Of a stretch of 64,000 bases of DNA, positions 18,148-27,702 are shown one piece after another (positions within the stretch are counted from its first letter, which is position 1; each line of letters starts with the position of its first letter). Source of the DNA: Janthinobacterium sp. B9-8. GTDB lineage: Bacteria > Pseudomonadota > Gammaproteobacteria > Burkholderiales > Chitinibacteraceae. Where the stretch lies: positions 372,001 through 436,000 of the forward strand of contig NZ_CP014222.1 of assembly GCF_000969645.2 (NCBI RefSeq), read 5' to 3'. Made by a program: the position numbers and the translations under genes. Below the pieces are notes generated by a model. The model had not been told where the DNA came from. It did not search any database and was given only the letters and a program-made list of their open reading frames with translations.

Positions 18148-18320
18148 CAAAGGTCGTAGGGTTTTTACCAGTGGAAACTGGGGACAGCTCACTGTTAGTT
18201 GTTTGCATTTAACTACGATCTGTCCCAAGTCTTCATGCATGATTATCATGTTTTATCTGTGTTCTAAATTTAATTTCCCCATCGTCTGTGTCTACAGACT
18301 TTAGGTTTTAAACCACCACC

Positions 18321-18650
18321 TCATTGCCGCATTGCAATCGCAACCCTATTCAGGGCATTCATATTGGCAATTACAAAGGTTAAATCTGATATTTCTTGTT
18401 CATTAAAATGTTTTTTTAACATTTCAAAATCAGCATCGGGGGCGTGGGTAGTGGCGATTTGGCTGAGTGATTTGGCCCATTGAAATGCTGCGCGTTCTTG
18501 CTCGCTAAAGAGGGCTGCAGTGCCAGCCTGTCAGGCTATCTAAACGCTTTTCATTTTCCCTTGCGGCTCTTAAGGCTTTGCTATGCAGTTTCAGGCAAAA
18601 CGAGCAGCCGTTGATTTGCGAAACACGCAAATTCACCCATTCCAAAAGCA
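18321..18650 (-). pseudogene. Decayed copy of the AhpD-like gene
   Basis: The minus strand encodes residues ~39 to the end of the AhpD-like protein found intact at 21274-21705, including INGCSFCLKLHSKALRAA and the tail NALNRVAIAMRQ. It lacks the first ~38 residues. A two-base deletion near 18531 (AAAGAGGGCTGC against AAAGAGCGGGTTGC) shifts the frame into a TAG. Homology begins before the stop, near 18294, and ends abruptly at about 18652. It is a partial duplication that then decayed. Confidence 0.92.
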
Positions 18651-19767
18651 TTCATAGATACGAGTTGTCGTTTCTCGATGAAATTGTCTTGAGCTCTGGG
18701 CATTCAGAGCATCGAGTTACTCCTCTCTTAGATATGAGCGCAGTACAGCGTCACAGAGTTGAAGATTGCTCAGATATGGTAGCGTTGTTGCGAGTGCGAA
18801 GTTTTAATCATTCTGTTGTAAGCTTCACAGGTAGGAACTGCATGGCGTTTCCTAATTATTACAGTTCAAAGTACTTCACCCTGCAATATAACGATATTAA
18901 GCATATTGATTTTCCTTTCCACTAAATTGCTCGAAAGTACGAAACGCCTAGCGGTTCGTACCTACGGGCTTATAGCTGGTTTTCTGAGGGAGATTATCTC
19001 GCCATTTGTGTATTTTAATTAAATTTATCGAAATAATTAGAAAGTTTCCACATTAAAACAGTGTACTGCTTCTTATTTTCATCATGTATAGTGTGCAATT
19101 AGAGTTATAGGCTTAATACATTAAAGGTTGTTGTTGGTAAAATTAATTTTATGATTTATTTTTATGCTGGTTTATATGCTTAATGCATTTGATGCTATGG
19201 CAATAGCATGAAGAACCTGATTGCAAAGTTGGCGCAAACCTTATAAATATAAAATGCTTTGTTTTTTTACTATGATAAGGATTGTTTTATTATTAATAGA
19301 TGTTTAAGATTGGTTTATTAAATACCCTTCCTGAGGATGGTGAATTGTATTTTATTTTAAATGCAGTGCTTTCTTGAGGTGATATTTATTAAACAAGTAT
19401 GGAGCTCATGCCACACTACGCGGTGTAGGTCAGGCACTACGAGTTTCTAATTGTTTTTATGCGCAATAACCTAGGGGCATCATGTCCACATTTTTATGCA
19501 GAAATTTCTCAAAGGCTGCGAAAAAATTCAGCTTATAAAATGCGTTGGTTTTATGGAGGTATTACCAAGTGGCCTGTTGAAAATTACTGATTTTTAATTG
19601 TTTGGTTTAATATGAAAATACTAGCCTAAATTTTGGAGGTGGAAATTTCATATAACGTTTTACTATGTTCGCTAAAAACACAAGAAAGTCTCTGTACGTT
19701 TATTTTTAATAAAGCTATATGTTATCACTAATATTTTTTATTAAACCCTGATTAATAGGTAAAATAT
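18651..19767. other. AT-rich gene-poor stretch upstream of the lipase
   Basis: After the pseudogene break an open frame on the plus strand continues to 18925 (overlapping the antisense of the pseudogene), but it has no RBS or recognisable family and I do not call it. From 18926 to 19767 the DNA is very AT-rich with stops in all frames. A GC-richer patch (19400-19435, around CCACACTACGCGGTGTAG) may be a relic of other DNA. The last ~150 bp should hold the lipase promoter. Confidence 0.5.
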
Positions 19768-21060
19768 ATGCGACATAGTACTTTTGGTTCCTGTTTTAAA
19801 TGGATGTCTATTGTATCGCTAAGCCTTATATTAGCGGCCTGTGGCGGAAATGATGATGCTTCTGGAGATACGACTGAACAAGCAAAAACATTTACTGCAG
19901 ATGGAGGTGTATCTCCATTCTATACGTGGGCGGGCACTTTTTCGTCAATACCGGGAACATTGCTCCGCCAAGAAACAATGCCCCAGGGGCAAGTATTATC
20001 GAATGCTTCGCAAGGGGTGAAAATTCTGTACACCTCTACAAATGGAGTGGATAACAAAACGCCAATTTATGTTTCTGGTGACATTCAGTTTCCTAAGGGC
20101 ACGCCACCTGCAGGGGGGTGGCCAGTGATTGCATGGGCACATGGGACCGTAGGCGTTGCGGACGTTTGTGCTCCATCTTGGAGCGGGCGCTCTCAACGAG
20201 ATATTGCTTATTTAGACACTTGGCTAAACCAAGGGTATGCAATCGTATCCAGTGATTATCAAGGTTTGGGTACTCCAGGCTTGCATCCATATTTGCATTC
20301 TCGTCCAGAGGCTTATAGCGTATTGGACGCAGTGCGTGCGGCTCAGCGTGCATTTCCTCAACTATCACGCTCTGTAGTTACGGTTGGGCAGTCCCAAGGT
20401 GGACAAGCTGCAGTAGCTACAGCGGCTTATGCTCCCATGTATGCGCCAGAGCTTAACGTATTAGGAACTGTAGCGACGGGAGTTCCTTATGCCTTACATC
20501 AAATAGCTCCATTATTAGATTCATTAGTTGCCAAAATACCGTCTACTGGCTTTACTTCAGTAATTGCCACATTAGAATCATATGCATGGTTTAGCTATGC
20601 CACAGCGGAACTTGTGCTGCCAGATTTTTTATTATCAAAGCAACTGACTAATAAAGGAAAAGATTTTTATTCTTTTGCAGCAAGTAAATGTTTGGGTGAT
20701 ATAGAGAACTATATTATGCAAAATAAACTGACTACTGCAGATGTGTTTAACTCTGATGTAGCAATATGGACAAATCAAGTTTTACCACGAGCCAGTTATC
20801 CTACTCTTAAATTAAATACGCCACTTTTTATAGGGACGGGCGCATTAGATACAAGCGTGCCAACGGCGGTTCAATATTTACTCGCAAAAGATGCATGTAC
20901 TGCCGGAAGTGTAGTTGAACAACATTACTACCCAGGTCAAGGTCATAGTGGGGCAGTCACCGCATCGCTAATTGACTCTATTCCTTTTGTGCAGAAATTA
21001 TTTTCTGGACAAAAAATAATATCGAACTGCAGTACTTTATTGCCGCCTTCACAACGCTGA
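19768..21060 (+). CDS. Secreted lipase/esterase lipoprotein (LIP family alpha/beta hydrolase)
   Basis: This 430-residue protein should hydrolyse lipid esters at the cell surface or in the periplasm. A lipoprotein signal ends in LAAC with Cys25, followed by a low-complexity linker (GGNDDASGDTT). The hydrolase core has the oxyanion-type AWAHGT, and the catalytic triad is visible as Ser209 in GQSQGG, Asp361 in GALDTSVP and His393 in GQGHSG. The order and spacing match the secretory lipase (LIP) family. Codon use is more AT-rich than the flanking core genes. It sits between a decayed and an intact copy of the same AhpD-like gene, which suggests that rearrangement brought it here. The RBS is weak. 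Confidence 0.85.
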   Translation: MRHSTFGSCFKWMSIVSLSLILAACGGNDDASGDTTEQAKTFTADGGVSPFYTWAGTFSSIPGTLLRQETMPQGQVLSNASQGVKILYTSTNGVDNKTPIYVSGDIQFPKGTPPAGGWPVIAWAHGTVGVADVCAPSWSGRSQRDIAYLDTWLNQGYAIVSSDYQGLGTPGLHPYLHSRPEAYSVLDAVRAAQRAFPQLSRSVVTVGQSQGGQAAVATAAYAPMYAPELNVLGTVATGVPYALHQIAPLLDSLVAKIPSTGFTSVIATLESYAWFSYATAELVLPDFLLSKQLTNKGKDFYSFAASKCLGDIENYIMQNKLTTADVFNSDVAIWTNQVLPRASYPTLKLNTPLFIGTGALDTSVPTAVQYLLAKDACTAGSVVEQHYYPGQGHSGAVTASLIDSIPFVQKLFSGQKIISNCSTLLPPSQR

Positions 21061-21081
21061 GCTATTTAATTGGGTAATAAT

Positions 21082-21131
21082 CGGTGTCAGAATATAGTTA
21101 ATTTTTTGTTTTTAACTGTGTTTTGACACCG
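21082..21131. terminator. Hairpin after the lipase gene
   Basis: CGGTGTCA pairs with TGACACCG, and AGTTAA inside it pairs with TTAACT across a T-rich loop. It is placed 22 bp after the lipase stop. There is no T-tract after the stem, so termination is likely but not certain. Confidence 0.5.
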
Positions 21132-21242
21132 TCAGGTGCATGGTTTTGTAGGGCAGGCACCAATAAGCGGAACGTATTGCATAAATTTTAAACTTCAGAC
21201 GGCGCAATGCGCTTTGTTTTAATATCCCCTCTCTTTGTACTT

Positions 21243-21603
21243 ACAGACTTTAGGTTTTTTTGCAAACCACCGCTTATTGCCGCATTGCAATCGCAACCCT
21301 ATTCAGTGCATTCATATTGGCAATGGCGAATGTCAGGTCTGATATTTCTTGCTCATTAAAATATTTATTTAAAATATCAAAATCAGCATCGGGAGCGTGG
21401 GTGGTGGCGATTTGGCTGAGTGATTCGGCCCATTGCAATGCCGCGCGTTCTTGCTCGCTAAAGAGCGGGTTGCTGTGCCAGCCTGCCAGGCTATCTAAAC
21501 GCTCGTTATTTTCACCTGCTGCTCTTAAGGCTTTGCTATGCAGTTTCAGGCAAAACGAGCAGCCGTTGATTTGAGAAACACGTAAATACACCCATTCCAA
21601 TAG
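21243..21603. repeat. Direct repeat partner of 18294-18650
   Basis: About 360 bp here, covering the tail of the AhpD-like gene plus ~30 bp after its stop, repeat the segment 18294-18650 in the same orientation at roughly 85-90 % identity by eye. The two copies flank 2.6 kb containing the lipase gene. Confidence 0.88.
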
Positions 21604-21705
21604 CGTTTTATTTAAAGCGCTATTCTCTAAATAGCTTTTAACGCTGCGTAATCCTGTGAGTGCTTCGGCGGATAAATCAAAATAGGGTAAGCGTAGTTTT
21701 GGCAT
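21274..21705 (-). CDS. AhpD-like / carboxymuconolactone decarboxylase-family protein
   Basis: The 143-residue protein contains the AhpD-core motif: Glu37, then Cys49-S-F-Cys52 and His56 in EWVYLRVSQINGCSFCLKLH. Members use the CxxC pair as a peroxidase or disulfide relay; many are annotated as alkylhydroperoxidases. ATG 21705 follows AGGAGCTTAAA and lies one base after the stop of the DUF2798 gene, so the two are translationally linked. The likely regulator is the divergent LysR gene at 22063. This is the intact copy of the pseudogene at 18321-18650. Confidence 0.9.
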   Translation of the reverse strand: MPKLRLPYFDLSAEALTGLRSVKSYLENSALNKTLLEWVYLRVSQINGCSFCLKLHSKALRAAGENNERLDSLAGWHSNPLFSEQERAALQWAESLSQIATTHAPDADFDILNKYFNEQEISDLTFAIANMNALNRVAIAMRQ

Positions 21706-21706
21706 T

Positions 21707-21961
21707 TTAAGCTCCTGGCTGATTGGCTGCTACATGGCGGGTCATCACGATGCGCTGGCTAAGCCGCTGTACGCTTGGAGCACAGAGCATGACGATGGTA
21801 AAGGCTGCGGGCCAGGCGGTGATAAAGGCGCTGCCCCAGCTGGCAAAAAAGTGGCCATTCAGGCCGGCCACAATCCAGGTGACCCAGCCGCTCATCACGC
21901 CGGACATCAGCAGCGACATCAGAAAAGAGAAAACCCAGCGGAATTTTTGTGTATCAGACAT
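21707..21961 (-). CDS. DUF2798 small membrane protein
   Basis: The 84 residues contain two membrane helices (FLMSLLMSGVMSGWVTWIV and FITAWPAAFTIVMLCAP), matching DUF2798. ATG 21961 follows AAGAGC. The longer frame from 22027 adds an unsupported N-terminus that would overlap the divergent promoter. It is the first gene of a two-gene unit with the AhpD-like protein, divergent from a LysR gene, a common layout for a regulator with its target operon. Function is unknown. Confidence 0.82.
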   Translation of the reverse strand: MSDTQKFRWVFSFLMSLLMSGVMSGWVTWIVAGLNGHFFASWGSAFITAWPAAFTIVMLCAPSVQRLSQRIVMTRHVAANQPGA

Positions 21962-22062
21962 ATTGCTTAGCTCTTGTGTGTGTTGAATGAAGATGAGCAT
22001 AGCAAAAGCGATTAAATGATAATACAATCATAAAATCAAAGTTAAATTCCAAAAATGAAATC

Positions 22063-22974
22063 ATGCTCGATGATCTGGCACTGTTTGTTTGTATTGTGGA
22101 GGCAGGCAGCTTAAGCGCTGCGGCTAAAAAAATGGATTTGCCGCCAGCCACGCTGACACGGCGTTTGCAAAAGCTGGAGCAGCAGCTGGGCTGCCGCTTA
22201 CTGAATCGTAGTGCGCGGCGTATGCAGGTGAGCAGCGAAGGCCAGCAGTATTACGAGCAATGCCGCCCCCTGCTGCAAGCTTTGCAACAGGCCACGCAGG
22301 CATTAGATGCCACCCAGCACAGCGTCAGCGGGTTGGTGCGTGTATTAGCCCCGATTAATCTGGCCAATGGTATTTTCCGCAGCTGCTGGGCAAGCTTTAT
22401 GCAAAAGTACCCTGAGGTAAGGCTGGAGTTAAAACTGAGCAATTTGCAGGAAGATTTGATTGCCAGCGGTGCTGATCTGGCGCTCAGGGCGGGTGAGCAG
22501 CAGGATTCCAGTTTTAATCAACGCCGTTTGGGCGAGGTGCATTGGGTGACGGTGGCTTCTGCCGCTTATTTACAGCGCAGCGGCGCGCCGCTTACGCCGG
22601 ATGATTTACACCAGCATCAGCTGATTCTGGCCGAGCCGATGACGCGCTGGGTGTTTGTGCATAAGACGAGCAGGGAAAAATGCATTGTGCAGGGCCAAGC
22701 GCACTTCAGGGTAAACGAGATGGCTTTGGCAGTGCATATGGCTAAAGAGGGCGTGGGGATTTTATCCTGCCCGATTACGGTGTGCTGCGAGGAGCTGGCG
22801 AGCGGCGTTTTGCAGGAAGTGTTGCCCGATTGGCAGGCCGATAAACGCGCTGTGTATGCGGTGTGGCCACAGCAGCGCTATCTGCCTGCCAGAGTTCGGG
22901 CTTTGTTAGAGCATTTATTGGCTTTTGCTGAGCAAGAACCTTTGCTTAACGGTGTACTTAGTCGATTAAGCTAA
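22063..22974 (+). CDS. LysR-family regulator
   Basis: The 303-residue protein has an N-terminal helix-turn-helix (residues ~3-60: SLSAAAKKMDLPPATLTRRLQKLE) and a LysR effector-binding domain (~88-290). The type resembles DsdC/AaeR-like regulators with a short first domain. It is divergent from the DUF2798-AhpD unit across ~100 bp, so it probably controls that unit. Its last 17 bp overlap the end of the convergent UPF0158 gene. Confidence 0.92.
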   Translation: MLDDLALFVCIVEAGSLSAAAKKMDLPPATLTRRLQKLEQQLGCRLLNRSARRMQVSSEGQQYYEQCRPLLQALQQATQALDATQHSVSGLVRVLAPINLANGIFRSCWASFMQKYPEVRLELKLSNLQEDLIASGADLALRAGEQQDSSFNQRRLGEVHWVTVASAAYLQRSGAPLTPDDLHQHQLILAEPMTRWVFVHKTSREKCIVQGQAHFRVNEMALAVHMAKEGVGILSCPITVCCEELASGVLQEVLPDWQADKRAVYAVWPQQRYLPARVRALLEHLLAFAEQEPLLNGVLSRLS

Positions 22975-23386
22975 TCTTGTGTATACGGCACCATGCTTTA
23001 ATTTCTTTTTCACTACATTCTTTTTCAAAGCGATACCATGCCGCCAGCAATTGATGCCGGTTTGCCCAATCTTTAAACCGGCCAAAAGCACCCTGATGTC
23101 TGAACATAGCCTGCACTTCATTATAAAAATCCGGCGCATATTCTTCGGCAAAACAAACTGGTAATTGGCTGCCCAAACCTAAATCGTTTTTTGTAGGTAA
23201 AGGCAGATAGAGCGCATTATTATCTAGATCATTGGGTAGGGCTTCTATATCGTCAATGGCATCTAAATATTCAGATCGTAAATAAATGTTGCCGCTTTCA
23301 AGGTGAATAAATCCTTCGCAGCTTTGATTAGGATCACCACCCATAAAATCGATGGCATCAATGATATCGCTTAATTTTGCTTTCAC
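22958..23386 (-). CDS. UPF0158 family protein
   Basis: The 142 residues match the UPF0158 pattern: an N-terminal segment with FIHLESGNIYLRSE, a central acidic region, and the C-terminal signature FGRFKDWANRHQLLAAWYRFEKE. It is cytosolic, of unknown function. The start is GTG 23386 without a clear RBS. Tail-to-tail overlap with the LysR gene (22958-22974) implies no shared transcription. An AT-rich 280-bp gap with nothing recognisable follows upstream. Confidence 0.8.
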   Translation of the reverse strand: MKAKLSDIIDAIDFMGGDPNQSCEGFIHLESGNIYLRSEYLDAIDDIEALPNDLDNNALYLPLPTKNDLGLGSQLPVCFAEEYAPDFYNEVQAMFRHQGAFGRFKDWANRHQLLAAWYRFEKECSEKEIKAWCRIHKISLID

Positions 23387-23666
23387 AGCTATTGCCCCGC
23401 TATGTATATTTTATTTAAGAGATAGTTTATTTTTTTAGCAATGTTTTTATATTTTTAAAAAATAATAAAACATGGAGTCCAATAATATACGCGTCATCTG
23501 CTTTGAATTGCAAATACTTTTTATCGTGATTTTTGCTGCGCTGCAACAGGCTGGGCGCAGAGTAGTTTGCAAGCTGGGTATTAACCTGTGGCTATAGAAG
23601 GTTTGATTAGCGGGTGGTTTGATGTGAACGTATTGAATGCTTTTGTTTAAAACAGGGTATGCACTT

Positions 23667-24437
23667 CTATTTGGGGGGGAGATTGATCAGGCCATGTTTT
23701 ACTTTGAAATCGTACTCTATTTTTTTGTAAGTGCCATTTGATTTAATTTCCTGCATTCCTTTTTCAAAAATATCGGCCATGCGTTGGCCGTCTTTATGTG
23801 TTTTTGAGAAGTTCAAATAGAAAACGCTGGTTTCAATTAAACCCACTATTTTTATTTTTCCTTTGTAATTGCGGTTGGCATTAATCATTAAAGTGCCGGG
23901 CGTGGTGTTGATTACGCCGTATTGCACTCTTTTTAGCAGAATTTTCTTGAGCTGGGTATCGTCAAACGGCGATTCATCTTTAATTATTTTTTTATTATCC
24001 ATCAGGATATTAGGATAGGAGTAGCCATGAGTCAGGCTGATCGTTTTGCCTTCTAAATCTTTGGCGGTCAGGTTTTTATCGCTGGATGTGCTTAAGGAAA
24101 AAATAGACAGGCCTTCTTCAAACAGAGGGGTTTTGTGCCAGATAAATTTATTTTTATTATTTTCAGTAATGGATGTATCAAAGCAGCCAACAACTTTACC
24201 GCGTTCTACTTCATAAAGGCAGCGTGCAAAAGGCACTGCATTAAATTTTACATTGATGCCTTGGCTATTAAAGGCGGCGCTGACCAGAGAAGGGGAAAGG
24301 CCTTCTACGCCTTGCTTATCTGATCGCATAGACGAGAAGGGCGCCCAGTCGTCTTCTGCATTGATAACCACAGTTTCAGCATAAAGCGGGGTGGAAAATA
24401 AAATAGTAGTAAGCCAGAGCAGGCTAAGTACGCGCAT
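23667..24437 (-). CDS. Periplasmic solute-binding protein, family 3 type (orphan)
   Basis: The 256-residue protein has a signal peptide (~1-20, cleaved after LYA) and two-lobe bacterial extracellular solute-binding family 3 features: VVINAEDDWAPFSSM at the N-terminus, GLSPSLVSAAF, and LEGKTISLTHGYSYPNI in lobe 2. Family members bind amino acids or small organic acids. Atypical members like this one, with several Cys residues and no adjacent permease or ATPase, often act in sensing. The RBS AGGGGGAAG before ATG 24437 is strong. The ABC gene downstream is a fused exporter type and not a partner. Confidence 0.85.
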   Translation of the reverse strand: MRVLSLLWLTTILFSTPLYAETVVINAEDDWAPFSSMRSDKQGVEGLSPSLVSAAFNSQGINVKFNAVPFARCLYEVERGKVVGCFDTSITENNKNKFIWHKTPLFEEGLSIFSLSTSSDKNLTAKDLEGKTISLTHGYSYPNILMDNKKIIKDESPFDDTQLKKILLKRVQYGVINTTPGTLMINANRNYKGKIKIVGLIETSVFYLNFSKTHKDGQRMADIFEKGMQEIKSNGTYKKIEYDFKVKHGLINLPPK

Positions 24438-24524
24438 ATCTTCCCCCTTGTGCTTTTATCATTTGGCACTTTGGTTTATAGCATCCTTTATGTAGATGTT
24501 TTTCTGAAATGATGCAGGCAGAGA

Positions 24525-26294
24525 TTACGTCAGCAGGGCTTCTGCTTCTCTGATGCCTGTCTGCAAGCGCCACAAGGCTGCGTAGCTGCCATTTTCTGCT
24601 AGTAATACCTCATGTGTGCCCGCTTCGATTATCTCCCCGTGTTCCATCACATAAATGCAGTGGGCGTTGCGCACGGTAGACAGGCGGTGGGCTACCACCA
24701 AGGTAGTGCGGCCCCTGGCTATTTTATCGAGCGATCTTTGAATAGCAGCTTCGGTTTCGTTATCCACCGCGCTGGTGGCTTCGTCCAATACCAAGATTTT
24801 TGGGTCTTTGAAGATTGCCCTTGCCAATGCCAAGCGTTGACGCTGCCCACCGGATAATTTTTGCCCGCGCTCACCAATTTGGGTGTCGTAGCCCTGCGGC
24901 AGGCGCTCGATAAATTCATGCGCTTCGGCGGCGCGAGATGCAGCGATCACGGCTGTCATATCCACATCGCTTTGGCCGTAAGCAATATTTTGCGCAATGC
25001 TGGCATCGCTTAAAAACACATCCTGCCCTACATAGCCAATGGAGCGGCGCAGATCGAGCAGGGCAATGTCCGTGCTTTCCATACCGTCAATTTTAATACT
25101 GCCGCTGCTGGCGTCGTAAAAACGCAGCAGTAGTTTTAGCAGCGTACTTTTGCCCGAGCCGGTTGCGCCTACAAAAGCCACGGTTTGCCCTGCGGCAATA
25201 TGCAGGGAAATATCTCTGAGCACCGCCTGCTCGCCATAGGCAAAGTGAATGTGCTCAAAGCTGAGCGCACCTTTAATCTGGCCTAGCGGCTTGCCTTCGT
25301 AATGGATATGCACTGGGGTGTCGAGCAGATTAAGCACTCGCTCAATCGCTGTCATCGAGCGCTGATAAAGATCGGCAATATCGGCAAGGCCAGTTAGCGG
25401 CCAAAGCAGGCGCTGGGTTAGAAACACCAGCACCGAATAGCTGCCCACGCCAATCTGGCCATGCAGCGCCAGATAGCCGCCGTAAACCAGCGTTACTACA
25501 AAGCCAGATAAAATCGCCATGCGGATGATGGGAATAATGGCCGACGACAGTTGAATCGCTGCAGCATTGGTTTGGCGGTAATGATTGCTGGCATCAGAAA
25601 TATGCGCCGCTTCAAATTTTTCGGCGGTAAAGGCCTTGATGGTGGCAATACCCAGCAGATTATTATTTAAGCGCCCGCTAATCACTCCGGCCGCTTCACG
25701 CACAGCGGCATAGTGGGGGGCAATGCGGCGCTGAAACCAGAATGCGCCAAATAAAATCAGAGGCACAGGCGTAAGCGCAATCAGGGCCAGCTGCGGTGCA
25801 ATATAGAAAAACACCGCGCTGCACATCAGCGTAGAGCAGAGCACCTGAATAATGCTATTGGCCCCGCCATTTAAAAAGCGCTCTAGCTGATTAATGTCGT
25901 CATTTAAGATCGCCATTAATTTGCCGGTGCTCTTGTTTTCAAAGTAAGAAAGCGGCAGTTTTTGCACATGGTGGTAAGCGTCTAAACGCAGATCATGCTG
26001 CAAGTTTTGCGCAAGATTGCGCCAGCGGATTTGATAGAAATATTGGAATAAAGACTCGCCACCCCAAATAAAAACCGTGATCACGCCCAGATAAAGCAAC
26101 TGATGAAAGCTATCTGTGACCCCTAACGTGGCGATAAAGGAGGTCTCACGATTCACCACCACATCGACCGCTATCCCAATCAATATCTCGGGCAGGATGT
26201 CGAAAAACACATTAATCACCGAGCACAAACTGGCCCAGAAAGCATCTCGACGATATTGCCTAGCGTATTGAAACAAGCGGCGAAGTGAAGGCAT
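24525..26294 (-). CDS. ABC exporter, fused permease-ATPase (MsbA-like)
   Basis: The 589 residues comprise an exporter membrane domain with six helices (residues ~15-310) and an ATPase domain (~340-575). Walker A is GATGSGKST, the signature LSGGQRQRLALARA, Walker B ILVLDEATSAVD and the H-loop VVAHRLST. It should work as a homodimer and export lipids or drugs. The arrangement resembles MsbA and multidrug half-transporters; lack of lpxK or other lipid A genes nearby makes MsbA itself less likely. It is encoded alone. Confidence 0.93.
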   Translation of the reverse strand: MPSLRRLFQYARQYRRDAFWASLCSVINVFFDILPEILIGIAVDVVVNRETSFIATLGVTDSFHQLLYLGVITVFIWGGESLFQYFYQIRWRNLAQNLQHDLRLDAYHHVQKLPLSYFENKSTGKLMAILNDDINQLERFLNGGANSIIQVLCSTLMCSAVFFYIAPQLALIALTPVPLILFGAFWFQRRIAPHYAAVREAAGVISGRLNNNLLGIATIKAFTAEKFEAAHISDASNHYRQTNAAAIQLSSAIIPIIRMAILSGFVVTLVYGGYLALHGQIGVGSYSVLVFLTQRLLWPLTGLADIADLYQRSMTAIERVLNLLDTPVHIHYEGKPLGQIKGALSFEHIHFAYGEQAVLRDISLHIAAGQTVAFVGATGSGKSTLLKLLLRFYDASSGSIKIDGMESTDIALLDLRRSIGYVGQDVFLSDASIAQNIAYGQSDVDMTAVIAASRAAEAHEFIERLPQGYDTQIGERGQKLSGGQRQRLALARAIFKDPKILVLDEATSAVDNETEAAIQRSLDKIARGRTTLVVAHRLSTVRNAHCIYVMEHGEIIEAGTHEVLLAENGSYAALWRLQTGIREAEALLT

Positions 26295-26400
26295 GGCATC
26301 AGCTTGGAGAAATAAAAGGACAATGCTAAATGAATATCACGGAGAGGGGGAGAAAGTTTGGGTTTTCGCTAAGGGGAGGGGAAGATTGTGAGGAAAGGCC

Positions 26401-26460
26401 GTCGGGTTACGCTCTTGCTGAGCGAAGTTCCCTCGCACGCTTAGCTACGCCACGACCTAC
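26401..26460. repeat. Short dispersed repeat, GTCGGGTTACGC type
   Basis: GTCGGGTTACGC...GCTGAGCGAAGT..CCTCGCACG...CTACG resembles 47800-47865 over its whole length with gaps. It overlaps no gene and lies just before the end of the UbiH-like gene. Confidence 0.5.
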
Positions 26461-26476
26461 AGGATCATTCGTACTC

Positions 26477-27646
26477 TTACCTTGCCCCAAACACCATCCG
26501 TTCTGCAAAGCCTTTTCTTAGCCAGCCCATTTGATCCATGGCGATTAGGCCTAGGCTGCGGCCGTGTTTGAGTAAGGGGCCGGGGTGGTCGAAGTAGGTG
26601 ATTAGGCCGTCGGTAAAGTGGGTAACAAGACCGGCGTCTTTTTTGCGCAGGCGAGCGTAGCGGGCGAGTTGCTCTGGCTCGCCGATTTCATCCTGGCGGG
26701 TAGAGATAATCAGCTCGGCCAGCGTGGTGGCATCGCGTAAGCCCAGATTTAGGCCTTGGCCTGCTACAGGGTGCAGTGTTTGCGCGGCATTGCCGATCAA
26801 AACCACACGGCGGCCGACTACGGAATTGAGCGTTTTTAAAGCCAGCGGCCAGCTGGCACGAGCAGACACGCTGCTAAAGCCTGCGATACGGCCAGAAAAA
26901 CGCTTGCTGACTTCTAGCATAAAATCGTTTTCGCTCATGGCTAAGCGCTCCTTAGCAAGCTCGGGAGTTTGCGGCCAGACAAGGGTGAAATCCTTGCCAT
27001 TGGGTAAGAGTGCCAAGGTGGCATCGTCAGCAAAGCGCTCATAAGCCATGCCGCCATGCGGCTCGGTGGGCGTAAGTTTCGCGAGGATGGCGTGCTGCTG
27101 GTAAGGCTTGACGGTCTGGATAATATCGTCAAGCTGACTAATTAGCTGGCCGCCATCGGCAAGCACTACAAGGCGGGCAGTGAGCTGTTCTTCTCCATTG
27201 GGGCCGTCGATTTTAATCTGGGCAAAACGGGCCAGCCGTGTGATCTGGTTGACGCGATAGCCTAGCACTACTTTGGCAGGGCTTTCGCTGAGCGTGCTAA
27301 AAGCGCGGCGGGCCAGTTTGTCAAAATCGACCACAAAGCCCAAAGCAGGAAGACCCAGCTCGCTGGCTAATAATTCGGTGCGGCCTATCGTGCCCTGTTG
27401 CGAGATATGCACTTGGGTGATGGCCGTCGCCGTCAGTTCTTCTCCCCATAAACCCACTCGATCTAGCGCCTCAAAGCTCGCCCAAGACAAGGCCAGCGCA
27501 CGCGGATCGGCTTCAATCTTTGGTTTTGCATCAACAAGCAGGGCATCAACGCCAGCCGCTGCCAGCCTTTGCACCACCAAAGCGCCAATTGGGCCACCGC
27601 CAATAATCAGCACGTCTACATGGAAGGGGAGTTTTTTTAAGAGCAT
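26477..27646 (-). CDS. UbiH/UbiF-family FAD monooxygenase
   Basis: A 389-residue flavoprotein of the type that hydroxylates the ubiquinone ring. It has an N-terminal Rossmann motif (DVLIIGGGPIGALVVQRLAAAG), a central DG-type motif (ARLVVLADGG) and the second FAD motif (RRVVLIGNAAQTLHPVAGQGLNLGLRDA). All three are diagnostic of the UbiH/COQ6 group. Which ring position it acts on cannot be told; a second member of the group starts at 63871. RBS AGGTCG precedes ATG 27646. Membrane-associated activity with a Ubi complex is expected. Confidence 0.9.
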   Translation of the reverse strand: MLLKKLPFHVDVLIIGGGPIGALVVQRLAAAGVDALLVDAKPKIEADPRALALSWASFEALDRVGLWGEELTATAITQVHISQQGTIGRTELLASELGLPALGFVVDFDKLARRAFSTLSESPAKVVLGYRVNQITRLARFAQIKIDGPNGEEQLTARLVVLADGGQLISQLDDIIQTVKPYQQHAILAKLTPTEPHGGMAYERFADDATLALLPNGKDFTLVWPQTPELAKERLAMSENDFMLEVSKRFSGRIAGFSSVSARASWPLALKTLNSVVGRRVVLIGNAAQTLHPVAGQGLNLGLRDATTLAELIISTRQDEIGEPEQLARYARLRKKDAGLVTHFTDGLITYFDHPGPLLKHGRSLGLIAMDQMGWLRKGFAERMVFGAR

Positions 27647-27702
27647 ATCGACCTGAATTAAATGGGGGGATTGGATGATGTGTTTAAGTTGCAGGATTTT
27701 AT

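Noticed and set aside
18578..18925. 115-residue plus-strand frame after and over the AhpD pseudogene
   Set aside because: Its first part is antisense to the pseudogene and the rest matches no family and has no RBS; chance open frame is more likely.
18926..19767. Insertion-sequence remnant in the AT-rich stretch
   Set aside because: No terminal inverted repeats, transposase fragments or target duplication could be identified.
24525..26294. ABC transporter paired with the solute-binding protein at 23667
   Set aside because: The ABC protein has the fused exporter architecture, which does not use periplasmic binding proteins.
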